NCBI GenBank assembly: GCA_024645305.1
Contig: JAHEFU010000182.1
Location: 1 to 6,077, forward strand
Reading direction: 5' to 3'
Origin: Planctomycetales bacterium
Lineage (GTDB): Bacteria; 4484-113; JAFGCY01
Length of the DNA: 6,077 nt
The notes below the pieces were generated by a model that was given only the letters and a program-made list of their open reading frames with translations, had not been told where the DNA came from and did not search any database. How positions within the stretch are numbered: position 1 is the first letter of the stretch; every line of letters begins with the position of its first letter. Positions 1 through 6,077 of this stretch are shown here, in pieces. Position numbers and translations under genes: made by a program.

Positions 1-1
1 C

Positions 2-991
2 CTGGTGCATACGGGCCAGCATTATGACGACAGCATGAATGACGTGTTCTTTCGCGACCTGGAACTGCGCAAGCCTGATTACAACCTGGAAGTGGGCAGC
101 GGAAGTGTTGGCTATCAGACCGGCGCATCCATTGAGCGCATTTTCGACACCCTCGGGGAGTGGACCCCGGACTGGGTGGTCGTGTTCGGCGATACCAATG
201 CCACTCTGGCCGGAGGCATCGCAGCGCTGCAGCGGCATCTGCGGCTGGCACATGTCGAGTCAGGTATCCGGACCGGGAACCTGCACCAGGCCGAGGAACT
301 GAACCGCGTCATCGTTGACCGCATCGCGGATCTGCGTCTGGCAGCAACCGCGGCAACCCTTGAGAACCTGCTTGATGAGAACCTCTCTGCCAACTCATTC
401 AACGTCGGCGATACGATGCTTGACAACTATCTGCATTTCCTGCCTAAGCGCGACAGGGGATTTCTGGCGTCCCTCGGGCTGACACCGGGTAAGTACATTT
501 ACTCCACAGTCCACCGTGCCGAGAACACTGACTACCCCGAACGTCTCAATGCGATCCTGGATACGCTCATCGCAGCCCAGACTGAACTGATGCCGGTCGT
601 CCTGCCGCTGCACCCGCGGACCCGTGGAGCAATTAAAGGACTCGGCCGCACAGGCGAACTGGAAAAAGCCGGCCTGACAGTGATTGAACCGATCGGATTC
701 AACAAGAGCCAGGCCCTCGTGGAAGACTGCAACCTCGTCTTCAGTGACAGTGGTGGACTCTTGCGTGAAGCCTGCTTCAGCGGACACTTCTGTGTGATTC
801 CCTGGGAATACACCACCTTCCCTGAGATCAACGACATCGGTATGGCAAATTGCGGCAGGGTTATCAAGGATCAGATGCTCAAACGGCTGGTGGAAGCACC
901 CGGTCCCAGGGAGCGGGAGCAGATCACAAATTTCGGGGATGGAACAGCTGGACAGCAGATTATCAGCAAGCTGGTTGAATTGAGCTCCTGA
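2..991 (+). CDS. wecB: UDP-N-acetylglucosamine 2-epimerase family protein (non-hydrolysing), 5' partial
   Basis: Members of this family interconvert UDP-GlcNAc and UDP-ManNAc (WecB/MnaA), or the 2,3-diacetamido-uronic acid equivalents (WbpI type), in the cytoplasm to supply surface-polysaccharide precursors. The frame is open to the left edge. The GTG at position 5 falls inside the conserved LVHTGQHYDDSM stretch, so it is an internal valine and roughly 35 N-terminal residues, including the first Rossmann strand, lie outside the window. Numbering from that valine, the counterparts of the E. coli WecB catalytic residues are present: Asp63 in FGDTNAT, Glu85 in HVESG, Glu98 in AEELNR and His170 in TVHRAENTD. 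The uridine-phosphate-binding DSGG is at 248-251, with Glu255 after it. The short RTGNLHQAEELNR loop, HRAENTD and LPLHPRTR resemble the WbpI-like branch more than E. coli WecB. The usual R-x-x-TE-R/W-x-E segment after DSGG is replaced by PWEYTTFPEI, which is odd. The fold family is firm; the exact substrate is not. Confidence 0.88.
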   Translation: MVHTGQHYDDSMNDVFFRDLELRKPDYNLEVGSGSVGYQTGASIERIFDTLGEWTPDWVVVFGDTNATLAGGIAALQRHLRLAHVESGIRTGNLHQAEELNRVIVDRIADLRLAATAATLENLLDENLSANSFNVGDTMLDNYLHFLPKRDRGFLASLGLTPGKYIYSTVHRAENTDYPERLNAILDTLIAAQTELMPVVLPLHPRTRGAIKGLGRTGELEKAGLTVIEPIGFNKSQALVEDCNLVFSDSGGLLREACFSGHFCVIPWEYTTFPEINDIGMANCGRVIKDQMLKRLVEAPGPREREQITNFGDGTAGQQIISKLVELSS

Positions 992-1061
992 ATCGCATCA
1001 AGGCCCCATTTCAAGCCATATCGTGACAGTCTGCATACTGTAATCTAATCACTGCACACGG
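992..1061. other. Intergenic gap before the flippase, lower GC, possible weak promoter
   Basis: This 70-base gap is the longest non-coding stretch in the window. It is about 47% G+C (33 of 70 by hand count), visibly lower than the genes on either side. It contains a perfect 5-bp inverted repeat, ACAGT at 1026-1030 and ACTGT at 1037-1041, around the 6-base loop CTGCAT. It also contains TGTAAT at 1039-1044, which matches five of six bases of a sigma-70 -10 box but has no acceptable -35 box 16-18 bases upstream. GTGACA at 1023-1028 resembles a -35 box, but the bases 17 nt downstream (TAATCA) are a poor -10. There is no T-tract, so I do not call a terminator for the epimerase gene. A promoter feeding the flippase and downstream genes is possible but not shown. 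Confidence 0.3.
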
Positions 1062-2387
1062 ATGCAGGATCCCCCTAACAGCTTACTGGACCGAATCAGG
1101 CGCAGAATGGTCGCTGGCAGCTTTGCACGAAACCTGGCTACCCTGGCCAGCGGAACGGTGATCGGGCAAGCCCTCGTGCTGTTGAGTGCTCCTGTTCTGT
1201 CCCGTTTATATACGGAAGCTGATTTCGGCATACTCGGCGTCTACATTTCCGTCGTTACAATCCTGAGTTCCATCAGTTCACTGCGACTAGAACAGGCCAT
1301 CCCCATGCCCGAAAAGGATGAAGATGCTGCCCTGCTGCTGCGCCTCACGCTGGCGATCACGTTCTGGTTTTCCCTCATTGCAGGACTGCTTATCTGGCTG
1401 ATGCGCGGCCCGATTGTGCAATGGAAGGACGAGCCGGAGCTGGTCCGGTATCTGTGGCTGATTCCCGTGACCCTGCTGGGATTGGGCGTTTACAGATCCC
1501 TGACGGCCTGGGCCGTGCGAGGGGAGATCTACAAGCGCCTGGCTTATACCAGGGTTTCGCGTGCCATCGGGCAGGTATTGGTGCAGGTCGGGCTGGGCTT
1601 CCTGATGCACGGCCCCTTCGGCCTGATCCTCGGTAATGCCGCCGGTCAGTGGACCGGTATCACCAGCCTGTGGCAACCAGTAAGGCAGGCCTTTATCAGA
1701 CTGCAGTCACAGCCCGGTGATTACGTGAGGCTGTGGCGCCGCTACATCAAGTTCCCGCTTTATTCCACGCCTTCAGCCCTGCTGGTAACCATCCCCCGCC
1801 AGATTCCGAACCTGCTGTTCTTTGACTATTTCGGTGCCGGGGAGGCCGGCTTCCTATTCTTCGCCACACGCATCCTGCGCCAGCCATCCGGACTGCTGTC
1901 GGAGTCCATCAGTCAGGTATTCCTCGGTCGCGCTGCCCGCCTGCTCAATGAAGATCCGGCGAAACTCAGTAGCTTGTACTTCAAGACTGTGCAGCGGATG
2001 CTGCTGATCAGCCTGATCCCGGCAACCATCCTGATAACAGCCGGCCCGTGGCTCGTGCACTGGATCTTCGGGCAGCGCTGGGATGGCAGCTCGTTCTACG
2101 TCCAGATCATGGCAATAGTCCTCGTGGCGGAAATCACAGTCAGTTCCACCTCACCGATCATCACCGTGCTTGAGAAGCAGGACTGGCAGCTGGCGGGGGA
2201 TGCCCTGCGCACTGTGGCTGTAATTGCCTCACTGGTCGTGCCCCACTGGCTGGGCTGGGATGCACATGCAACCATCATGGCCTACGGCGCCACGATGATC
2301 CTGTGCTACGTCGTCTATTTCGGCATTTTCAGCCGCGCCGTGCTGCTAAAATCTCGTGAAGTCGCTGCCAGTCATGAGCAGGGCTGA
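1062..2387 (+). CDS. wzx: Wzx-type polysaccharide repeat-unit flippase (lipopolysaccharide biosynthesis protein, MOP/PST family)
   Basis: This is a 441-residue, strongly hydrophobic protein predicted to move undecaprenyl-diphosphate-linked oligosaccharide units from the cytoplasmic to the periplasmic face of the inner membrane. Length and pattern fit the Wzx/PST flippases, which usually have 12-14 membrane helices in about 400-500 residues. The N-terminal half shows the family hallmarks: a first helix around 25-46, then RLYTEADFG at 48-56, a second helix at 57-73 and LRLEQAI at 74-80. A later IFGQRWDGSSFY segment (about 335-346) matches the usual FG-x-x-W loop. The tail after the last helix is short and polar. 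The ATG at 1062 lacks a clear Shine-Dalgarno sequence; Met16 at 1107 is an alternative start just before the conserved SFARNLATL region. The stop is 5 bases from the acyltransferase start, so the two are probably co-transcribed. Family is clear; the transported glycan is unknown. Confidence 0.9.
   Translation: MQDPPNSLLDRIRRRMVAGSFARNLATLASGTVIGQALVLLSAPVLSRLYTEADFGILGVYISVVTILSSISSLRLEQAIPMPEKDEDAALLLRLTLAITFWFSLIAGLLIWLMRGPIVQWKDEPELVRYLWLIPVTLLGLGVYRSLTAWAVRGEIYKRLAYTRVSRAIGQVLVQVGLGFLMHGPFGLILGNAAGQWTGITSLWQPVRQAFIRLQSQPGDYVRLWRRYIKFPLYSTPSALLVTIPRQIPNLLFFDYFGAGEAGFLFFATRILRQPSGLLSESISQVFLGRAARLLNEDPAKLSSLYFKTVQRMLLISLIPATILITAGPWLVHWIFGQRWDGSSFYVQIMAIVLVAEITVSSTSPIITVLEKQDWQLAGDALRTVAVIASLVVPHWLGWDAHATIMAYGATMILCYVVYFGIFSRAVLLKSREVAASHEQG
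2376..2383 (+). promoter_or_regulatory. Ribosome binding site of the acyltransferase gene
   Basis: GAGCAGGG lies within the last codons of the flippase gene, nine bases before the ATG at 2393. It supports that start and suggests translation coupled to the flippase. Confidence 0.5.
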
Positions 2388-2392
2388 CCATC

Positions 2393-3031
2393 ATGGGAAT
2401 CATCAGGAAAATCGCACTGCTGTTCATCAAGCCGCTGTGTCGCCTCGCTTTCGACCGGCGCTACCTCACGGGTCGCTGGTTCGAGGGACGAGATACTGGC
2501 TGGCGCTGGGCCTGGCGCTCGTTGTGGCAGCAGAAGATCTGCGGCCACAACCGGAGCGTACCATGGCCGGTCAGTATGGAGACGCATATTGCCAACCCCT
2601 CGCGGCTGCAATTCCACCCGGATGACCTTAACAACTTCCAGTCTTTCGGGCAGTACTACAACAACAACAACGGCGGCAGCATAAGCATCGGTCGTGGCAG
2701 CTACATTGCGCCGAATGTGGGACTGGTGACCGCCAACCATGTCATCTATGACCTTGACAACCATGAGGACGCCCGGGACATCCTGATCGGTGAGCATTGC
2801 TGGATCGGGATGAACGCCGTCATCCTGCCCGGTGTGGTGCTGGGCGAGCATACAGTTGTGGCGGCAGGTGCAGTCGTCAACAACAGCCATCCCCAGGGCC
2901 ATGTGGTTCTCGGGGGCATGCCCGCCCGCGTCATCAAGGTACTGGACAGGCACCCGGACAAACCTGCAGCGGAAACCGCGGGACAGGCAGCCGATGCAAA
3001 CTCAAAACAAACCGCACCAACGGACAGCTAA
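2393..3031 (+). CDS. Hexapeptide-repeat (left-handed beta-helix) O-acyltransferase
   Basis: This 212-residue protein belongs to the LbH acyltransferases (LacA/CysE/WbbJ-like), which transfer an acetyl or similar group from acyl-CoA to a hydroxyl of a sugar. Residues about 1-60 are basic and rich in tryptophan (Trp29, 37, 39, 41, 45, 58) and are not part of the helix. Imperfect hexapeptide repeats run from about 96 to 182: SISIGRGSYIAPNVG, ILIGEHCWIGMNAVILPG and VVLGEHTVVAAGAVV, ending in the typical GGMPARVIK. His116 in TANH sits where the catalytic histidine of this family lies. An Asn-Asn-Asn-Asn run occupies 90-93. The last 30 residues are polar and Ala/Gln/Thr-rich, with no recognisable fold. 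The start is supported by an upstream GAGCAGGG. Its place in the cluster suggests it acetylates a sugar of the repeat unit. The natural acceptor and acyl donor cannot be read from the sequence. Confidence 0.88.
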   Translation: MGIIRKIALLFIKPLCRLAFDRRYLTGRWFEGRDTGWRWAWRSLWQQKICGHNRSVPWPVSMETHIANPSRLQFHPDDLNNFQSFGQYYNNNNGGSISIGRGSYIAPNVGLVTANHVIYDLDNHEDARDILIGEHCWIGMNAVILPGVVLGEHTVVAAGAVVNNSHPQGHVVLGGMPARVIKVLDRHPDKPAAETAGQAADANSKQTAPTDS

Positions 3032-3069
3032 ACTGAACAGACCGGGAATGCCCCAATACCAATCTGACA

Positions 3070-4452
3070 ATGACTCCTGAAAAGACGGCAAACTACATCA
3101 TCAGCAACTGCGCAGCCGCCACAGGCGACAAGCGCGGTAGAGTTCTGCTCATATCCTACAAGTTCCCACCGCATGACGTGGGTGTGGCCCAGCACCGCCC
3201 TGAGGCCCTCTACCGGCACCTGCGGGAATTCGGCTGGGACTGCGATGTGATAACAGCGGAGCGTCCCGGCACCCCCGTGGATGTAATCCAGACCCCGGAC
3301 AGATCCTGGACCCGCAGTGTCCGTGAGGAGGGCAGCCGCGAGGCGGTGCTGAAACAGACGCTTCTCAGAGGCAGTCGCACAGGTCTCGGTCCGTTCAGGC
3401 AGAAGCTGATTGGCAACCTTAAGCTCCTGATGCGACTCCTGCCAAAATGGCACGATGAGTTTGCAGGCTGGAGCTACGGCATTGAACAGACCGTGCTGGC
3501 AACAGCCCGGGAGCGCGGCAGCACCATACTCTGGGCCACTTGCAGCCCCTACACGCTGGCCCCCGTTGCAGTGCGCTGCGCCAGGCAGCTGGGAATCCCC
3601 TGTGTAATTGACCTGCGCGATCCATTGCCGGACTACCTGCACTTCCCGCGCAGTCCACGGCACTGGTTCTACCGGGCTCTGGCTAAAGCGGATACCATCA
3701 GCCTGGCAGCACCATGCTGCATCACACCGGAATTGCTCGCAGTGCGCAGCAGCAGCAGGCGACCAGATCCGGTCCTGGTTGTAAGTGGGTCCTGGCAGGA
3801 CACGAAAGTGCCGCCCCGCCGCTGCGATATCTTCCGCCTGATGCACGCGGGGATACTGGTCAATGGAGGCCGCAGTCCGCAGCCACTGTTCGAGGCGGTG
3901 GCGATGCTCAGGGGGCGCTATCCCGACATGCAGGAGCACCTGCGCATGACATTCATCGGCTCGGACAGCCATATTGTGCGGGACTTCCCGGGCTATGCGG
4001 CCGTGCAGGACCTGGTGGAGGTGCTGGGCCAGATGCCCTACAGCGAAGTCCAGGAAAAAATGGCAACTAGTTCCATGTTGCTGATCATCAAGCTGGATGG
4101 CGACATCTACAGTGACGCATTGCCCGCCAAGATGTACGACTACCTGCCCTATGAAGCACCCGTGCTCAGTTTCGGCATGAGTCCGGGTTTGCAGGGGCCA
4201 TTGCTGGAATGGAGCAATGCCGGTCGCTGGATAGGCAGTGCGGCCGATATCGCTGATTACATCGAGGAGCAGTATCTGACCTGGCTGCGGGACGGAGTCG
4301 TCAGACGCATCCGGCGACCAGAGGCAATTGAATACCTGGGGCAGCGGCGCATGGCCGGTGAGTTCGCATCATTGTTCCAGGTCACCGCGAATGACAAGCC
4401 TATTGACAACAGGAATATGCTTCCCTGGCAGGAAGCGGAAGAGGTAGTGTGA
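3070..4452 (+). CDS. GT4-like (GT-B fold) glycosyltransferase
   Basis: This 460-residue cytosolic or membrane-associated protein is predicted to transfer a sugar from a nucleotide donor to the growing lipid-linked unit. The first Rossmann domain begins with RVLLISYKFPP at 24-34, followed by the loop DVGVAQHRPEAL (36-47), corresponding to the FPP-x-GG-x-G-x-x-R loop common in GT4 enzymes. TCSPYTLAP at 157-165 and IDLRDPLPDY at 180-189 are further N-domain landmarks. The C-terminal domain holds FIGS, then MPYSEVQEKMATSS and SDALPAKMYDYLPYEAPVLSFG. In the last, LPAKMYDYL (351-359) lies where most relatives have a GK-L-FEYLA motif, so Asp357 replaces the usual glutamate that contacts the donor ribose. 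The start is uncertain: no Shine-Dalgarno sequence precedes the ATG at 3070, and the first 23 residues are unlike the family. It is separated from the acyltransferase gene by 38 bases. Donor and acceptor sugars are unknown. Confidence 0.82.
   Translation: MTPEKTANYIISNCAAATGDKRGRVLLISYKFPPHDVGVAQHRPEALYRHLREFGWDCDVITAERPGTPVDVIQTPDRSWTRSVREEGSREAVLKQTLLRGSRTGLGPFRQKLIGNLKLLMRLLPKWHDEFAGWSYGIEQTVLATARERGSTILWATCSPYTLAPVAVRCARQLGIPCVIDLRDPLPDYLHFPRSPRHWFYRALAKADTISLAAPCCITPELLAVRSSSRRPDPVLVVSGSWQDTKVPPRRCDIFRLMHAGILVNGGRSPQPLFEAVAMLRGRYPDMQEHLRMTFIGSDSHIVRDFPGYAAVQDLVEVLGQMPYSEVQEKMATSSMLLIIKLDGDIYSDALPAKMYDYLPYEAPVLSFGMSPGLQGPLLEWSNAGRWIGSAADIADYIEEQYLTWLRDGVVRRIRRPEAIEYLGQRRMAGEFASLFQVTANDKPIDNRNMLPWQEAEEVV
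4437..4444 (+). promoter_or_regulatory. Ribosome binding site that decides the start of the second glycosyltransferase
   Basis: GGAAGAGG lies in the last codons of the preceding gene, seven bases before the ATG at 4452. That spacing favours ATG 4452 over the in-frame GTG at 4449. The start shares its A with the upstream TGA stop (TGATG), a typical sign of translational coupling. Confidence 0.6.
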
Positions 4453-5564
4453 TGCCCCGCGCCGTGCACATCACCACTGTCCATTATGTCTTTGATAACC
4501 GCATCTTCATGAAGGAATGTGCATCCCTGCGCGACAATGGCTGGGATGTCGTACTGGTGGCACAGCATGAGCGTGACGAAACGGTGGATGGCATCCGTAT
4601 CCGGGCGCTGCCCCGCACCACGAATCGCCGGCAGCGGATGCGGACACTGCCACCATTAGCGGTCGATATTGCACTGTCAGAGGAAGCTGACATCCTGCAC
4701 TTCCATGACCCCGAGCTGCTGCCCCTGGCCAGCCGCCTGGCCCGCCAGGGCAGGCATGTCATATTTGACATGCACGAAAACACTGCCAAGGATATCCTCA
4801 GCAAGCAGTGGATCAGTCCGTTGCTGCGCCCTGCCCTGTCCCTCCTGATGCGCATTCGCATGCGCAGCTGGCTCAGTCAGCTGCCGGTGGTTTTTGCTGA
4901 GGACAGCTACGCCGCAGACTATCCGTCGGTAAGGAAGTCTGTGAACATCCTCAATATGCCACTGCTGGCGGAACTGTCCTCGATTAGGCCTGAGAAGCAC
5001 ACCCGTCCGACACTCGTGTATATCGGCGGCATAACGAAAGCCCGCGGCAGCCTCTGCATGTTACGGGTGCTCTCCCGCCTGCAGCTGAGGGGATACGATG
5101 TCGGGCTGGAACTGATCGGACCAACGGAGGACGCTCACCTGACAGTAATGCGTGAGCTGATAGACAGACTGGGCATCCGCAATGTGGCAATGCATGGATA
5201 CCTGCGAGCAGACCAGGCCTGGGGACCGGTTGCACGCTGCCATGTGGGAATGGCGCTGCTCGACCGCACCCCCAACTACGAGCACAGCTATCCTTCAAAG
5301 ATCTTTGAATACATGGCACTCGGCCTGCCCGTGTTATGCTCGGACTTCGAGCTGTACCGCTCGGTGGTGGAGGACAACGGGGCCGGGATCTGCGTTGCAC
5401 CTGATGATGACGACGCAGTGGAGCTGGCCCTCAAGCGCCTGCTGGACGACCCTGAGCTGCGGGAAAGGATGGGCCAGGCCGGAATGCATGCCGCTCAGGC
5501 CAAGTTCAACTGGGCCAACGAGGAACGCAAGCTGCTGACATTCTATGCAGATGTGATGGGCTGA
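4452..5564 (+). CDS. Glycosyltransferase family 4 (GT-B fold)
   Basis: This 370-residue protein is predicted to be a retaining GT4 enzyme adding a sugar to the polysaccharide repeat unit at the inner membrane. The N-terminal domain opens with HITTVHYVFDNRIFMKE (6-22), a pattern seen in many polysaccharide-cluster GT4 enzymes, followed by HFHDPELL at 83-90 and DMHEN at 106-110. The linker passes NILNMP (165-170) into the C-terminal nucleotide-binding domain, which starts at LVYIGGITKARG (188-199). HGYL is at 248-251, and the donor-binding signature SYPSKIFEYMALGLP begins at 279, with Lys283 and Glu286 in the expected places. The end, from VELALKRLLDDPELRERMG onward, is the usual GT4 C-terminal helix. 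Length is normal. I chose the ATG at 4452 because it has a well-spaced Shine-Dalgarno sequence and overlaps the upstream stop. Its last 22 bases overlap the end of a gene on the other strand. Sugar specificity is unknown. Confidence 0.9.
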   Translation: MPRAVHITTVHYVFDNRIFMKECASLRDNGWDVVLVAQHERDETVDGIRIRALPRTTNRRQRMRTLPPLAVDIALSEEADILHFHDPELLPLASRLARQGRHVIFDMHENTAKDILSKQWISPLLRPALSLLMRIRMRSWLSQLPVVFAEDSYAADYPSVRKSVNILNMPLLAELSSIRPEKHTRPTLVYIGGITKARGSLCMLRVLSRLQLRGYDVGLELIGPTEDAHLTVMRELIDRLGIRNVAMHGYLRADQAWGPVARCHVGMALLDRTPNYEHSYPSKIFEYMALGLPVLCSDFELYRSVVEDNGAGICVAPDDDDAVELALKRLLDDPELRERMGQAGMHAAQAKFNWANEERKLLTFYADVMG

Positions 5565-6077
5565 GAAGGTCCGGCCAGGGGGCCGCTGACGCTCTCCAGC
5601 TCCGGTTGCAGGACCTGGCGCTGCAGAGAGCATACGACAATCAGGCCGGTGAAAGCCCAGAACAGCTTGTTATCATTCAGGTCGCCGGAGATGTTGGCAT
5701 TGATGAAAGCACTGAGTAGCTGGGCCACTGCCAGCATCATCCATGGTTCACGCCTGAGAACGTGCAGGTGCGGGATCTGCCGCCAGGCGTACAGCAGGAT
5801 CATTGCAAAGATCAGCAGTCCCACCATTCCCAGTTCAAACATCACCTCGAGGAAGATGTTGTGCGGATAGGCCCGGATGTCCCCTCGTCCCGTCAGTACG
5901 GGCCAGCTGCCGATGCCGCGACCGATCAGGGGAGACTCCCCCAGCAGACGCCAGGTGGTGGCATATCCTTCAAAGCGGGAGCTGCCCTGCAGCCCCTCCT
6001 CGCGGGCTTCCTGCAGCCGGCGGATCGTCGTGGGCAGTTCCGCGCCGGTGGTCTCAAAGAAGTAGACCGTCCCGACC
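5543..6077 (-). CDS. O-antigen polymerase/ligase family membrane protein (Wzy or WaaL type), 5' partial
   Basis: The frame is open from the right edge to the TAG stop at 5543-5545, giving the last 177 codons. Proteins of this family act at the periplasmic face of the inner membrane: Wzy joins repeat units into chains and WaaL ligates chains to lipid A-core. The visible part begins in a soluble loop with TTIRRLQEAREEG, continues through RFEGYATTWRLLGESPLIGRG, and reaches the signature RAYPHNIFLEVMFELGMVG. His72 (fragment numbering) lies in PHN, a position conserved in the family. Three hydrophobic segments follow: about 78-98, then from PWMMLAVAQLLSAFINAN, and FWAFTGLIVVCSL, ending in a polar tail. 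A short reading from the GTG at 5845 would miss this loop and is not the true start. The gene runs opposite to the rest of the cluster and overlaps the adjacent glycosyltransferase gene tail to tail by 22 bases. Wzy and WaaL cannot be separated from this fragment. Confidence 0.88.
   Translation of the reverse strand, partial: VGTVYFFETTGAELPTTIRRLQEAREEGLQGSSRFEGYATTWRLLGESPLIGRGIGSWPVLTGRGDIRAYPHNIFLEVMFELGMVGLLIFAMILLYAWRQIPHLHVLRREPWMMLAVAQLLSAFINANISGDLNDNKLFWAFTGLIVVCSLQRQVLQPELESVSGPLAGPSQPITSA

Noticed and set aside
1022..1051. Sigma-70 promoter GTGACA - 17 nt - TAATCA
   Set aside because: The -35 is good but the -10 matches only two of six bases. The better -10 (TGTAAT at 1039) has no -35 at proper spacing. 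It was left as a possibility in the gap entry rather than called.
2372..2953. Open frame on the - strand (193 codons) opposite the acyltransferase
   Set aside because: The translation shows low-complexity Val and Asp runs and no domain. The + strand hexapeptide protein explains the region fully.
3048..3080. Ten-codon mini-ORF (MPQYQSDNDS) overlapping the start of the first glycosyltransferase, a possible leader peptide
   Set aside because: The only purine-rich stretch before it abuts its ATG, which is too close for ribosome binding, and nothing else marks it as translated.
3028..3972. Long open frame on the - strand (314 codons) opposite the first glycosyltransferase
   Set aside because: Its translation is rich in His, Cys, Gln and Ala with no recognisable domain, and the + strand frame encodes a clear GT-B enzyme. 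It is the usual antisense shadow of a GC-rich gene.
5560..5620. Possible terminator between the convergent genes (GC-rich bases after the glycosyltransferase stop)
   Set aside because: GGTCCGGCCAGGGGGCC can form short pairings but has no T-tract on either strand, and it lies inside the - strand coding region.
5649..6065. Two short + strand open frames near the right edge
   Set aside because: They lie antisense to the polymerase/ligase gene, whose PHNIFLE signature and membrane segments are unmistakable. The + strand readings show no domain.

Overview
The window is a piece of a cell-surface polysaccharide biosynthesis locus (O-antigen, capsule or exopolysaccharide type), most likely from a Gram-negative, GC-rich proteobacterium. 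This rests on the gene content: a nucleotide-sugar epimerase, a Wzx-type flippase, a hexapeptide acyltransferase, two GT-B glycosyltransferases and a Wzy/WaaL-like membrane protein. It also rests on the compact layout and on GC-rich third codon positions. I cannot name a genus or species from the sequence.

Layout from left to right. On the + strand: (1) a UDP-N-acetylglucosamine 2-epimerase family gene, cut by the left edge and ending at 991; (2) a 70-base gap of lower GC; (3) a polytopic flippase (1062-2387); (4) a left-handed beta-helix O-acyltransferase (2393-3031), 5 bases after the flippase; (5) a GT4-like glycosyltransferase (3070-4452); (6) a second GT4 glycosyltransferase (4452-5564), joined to the previous gene by a TGATG stop/start overlap. 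On the - strand: (7) the C-terminal 177 codons of an O-antigen polymerase/ligase family membrane protein, which enters from the right edge and stops at 5543. Its last codons overlap the end of the second glycosyltransferase by 22 bases, tail to tail.

Inferred joint role: the epimerase supplies a UDP-activated N-acetylmannosamine-type sugar. The two glycosyltransferases add sugars to a lipid-linked repeat unit on the cytoplasmic face of the inner membrane, and the acyltransferase decorates a sugar. The flippase moves the finished unit across the membrane, and the convergent gene product polymerises it (Wzy) or ligates it (WaaL) in the periplasm. This is the classical Wzx/Wzy arrangement.

I see no RNA gene, CRISPR array, insertion sequence, attachment site or phage feature, and no stretch over 300 bases without a gene. 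I find no evidence for a new kind of biological system. The points worth a second look are the diverged substrate loop of the epimerase, the convergent overlap with the inverted polymerase/ligase gene, and an atypical nucleotide-binding motif in the first glycosyltransferase.
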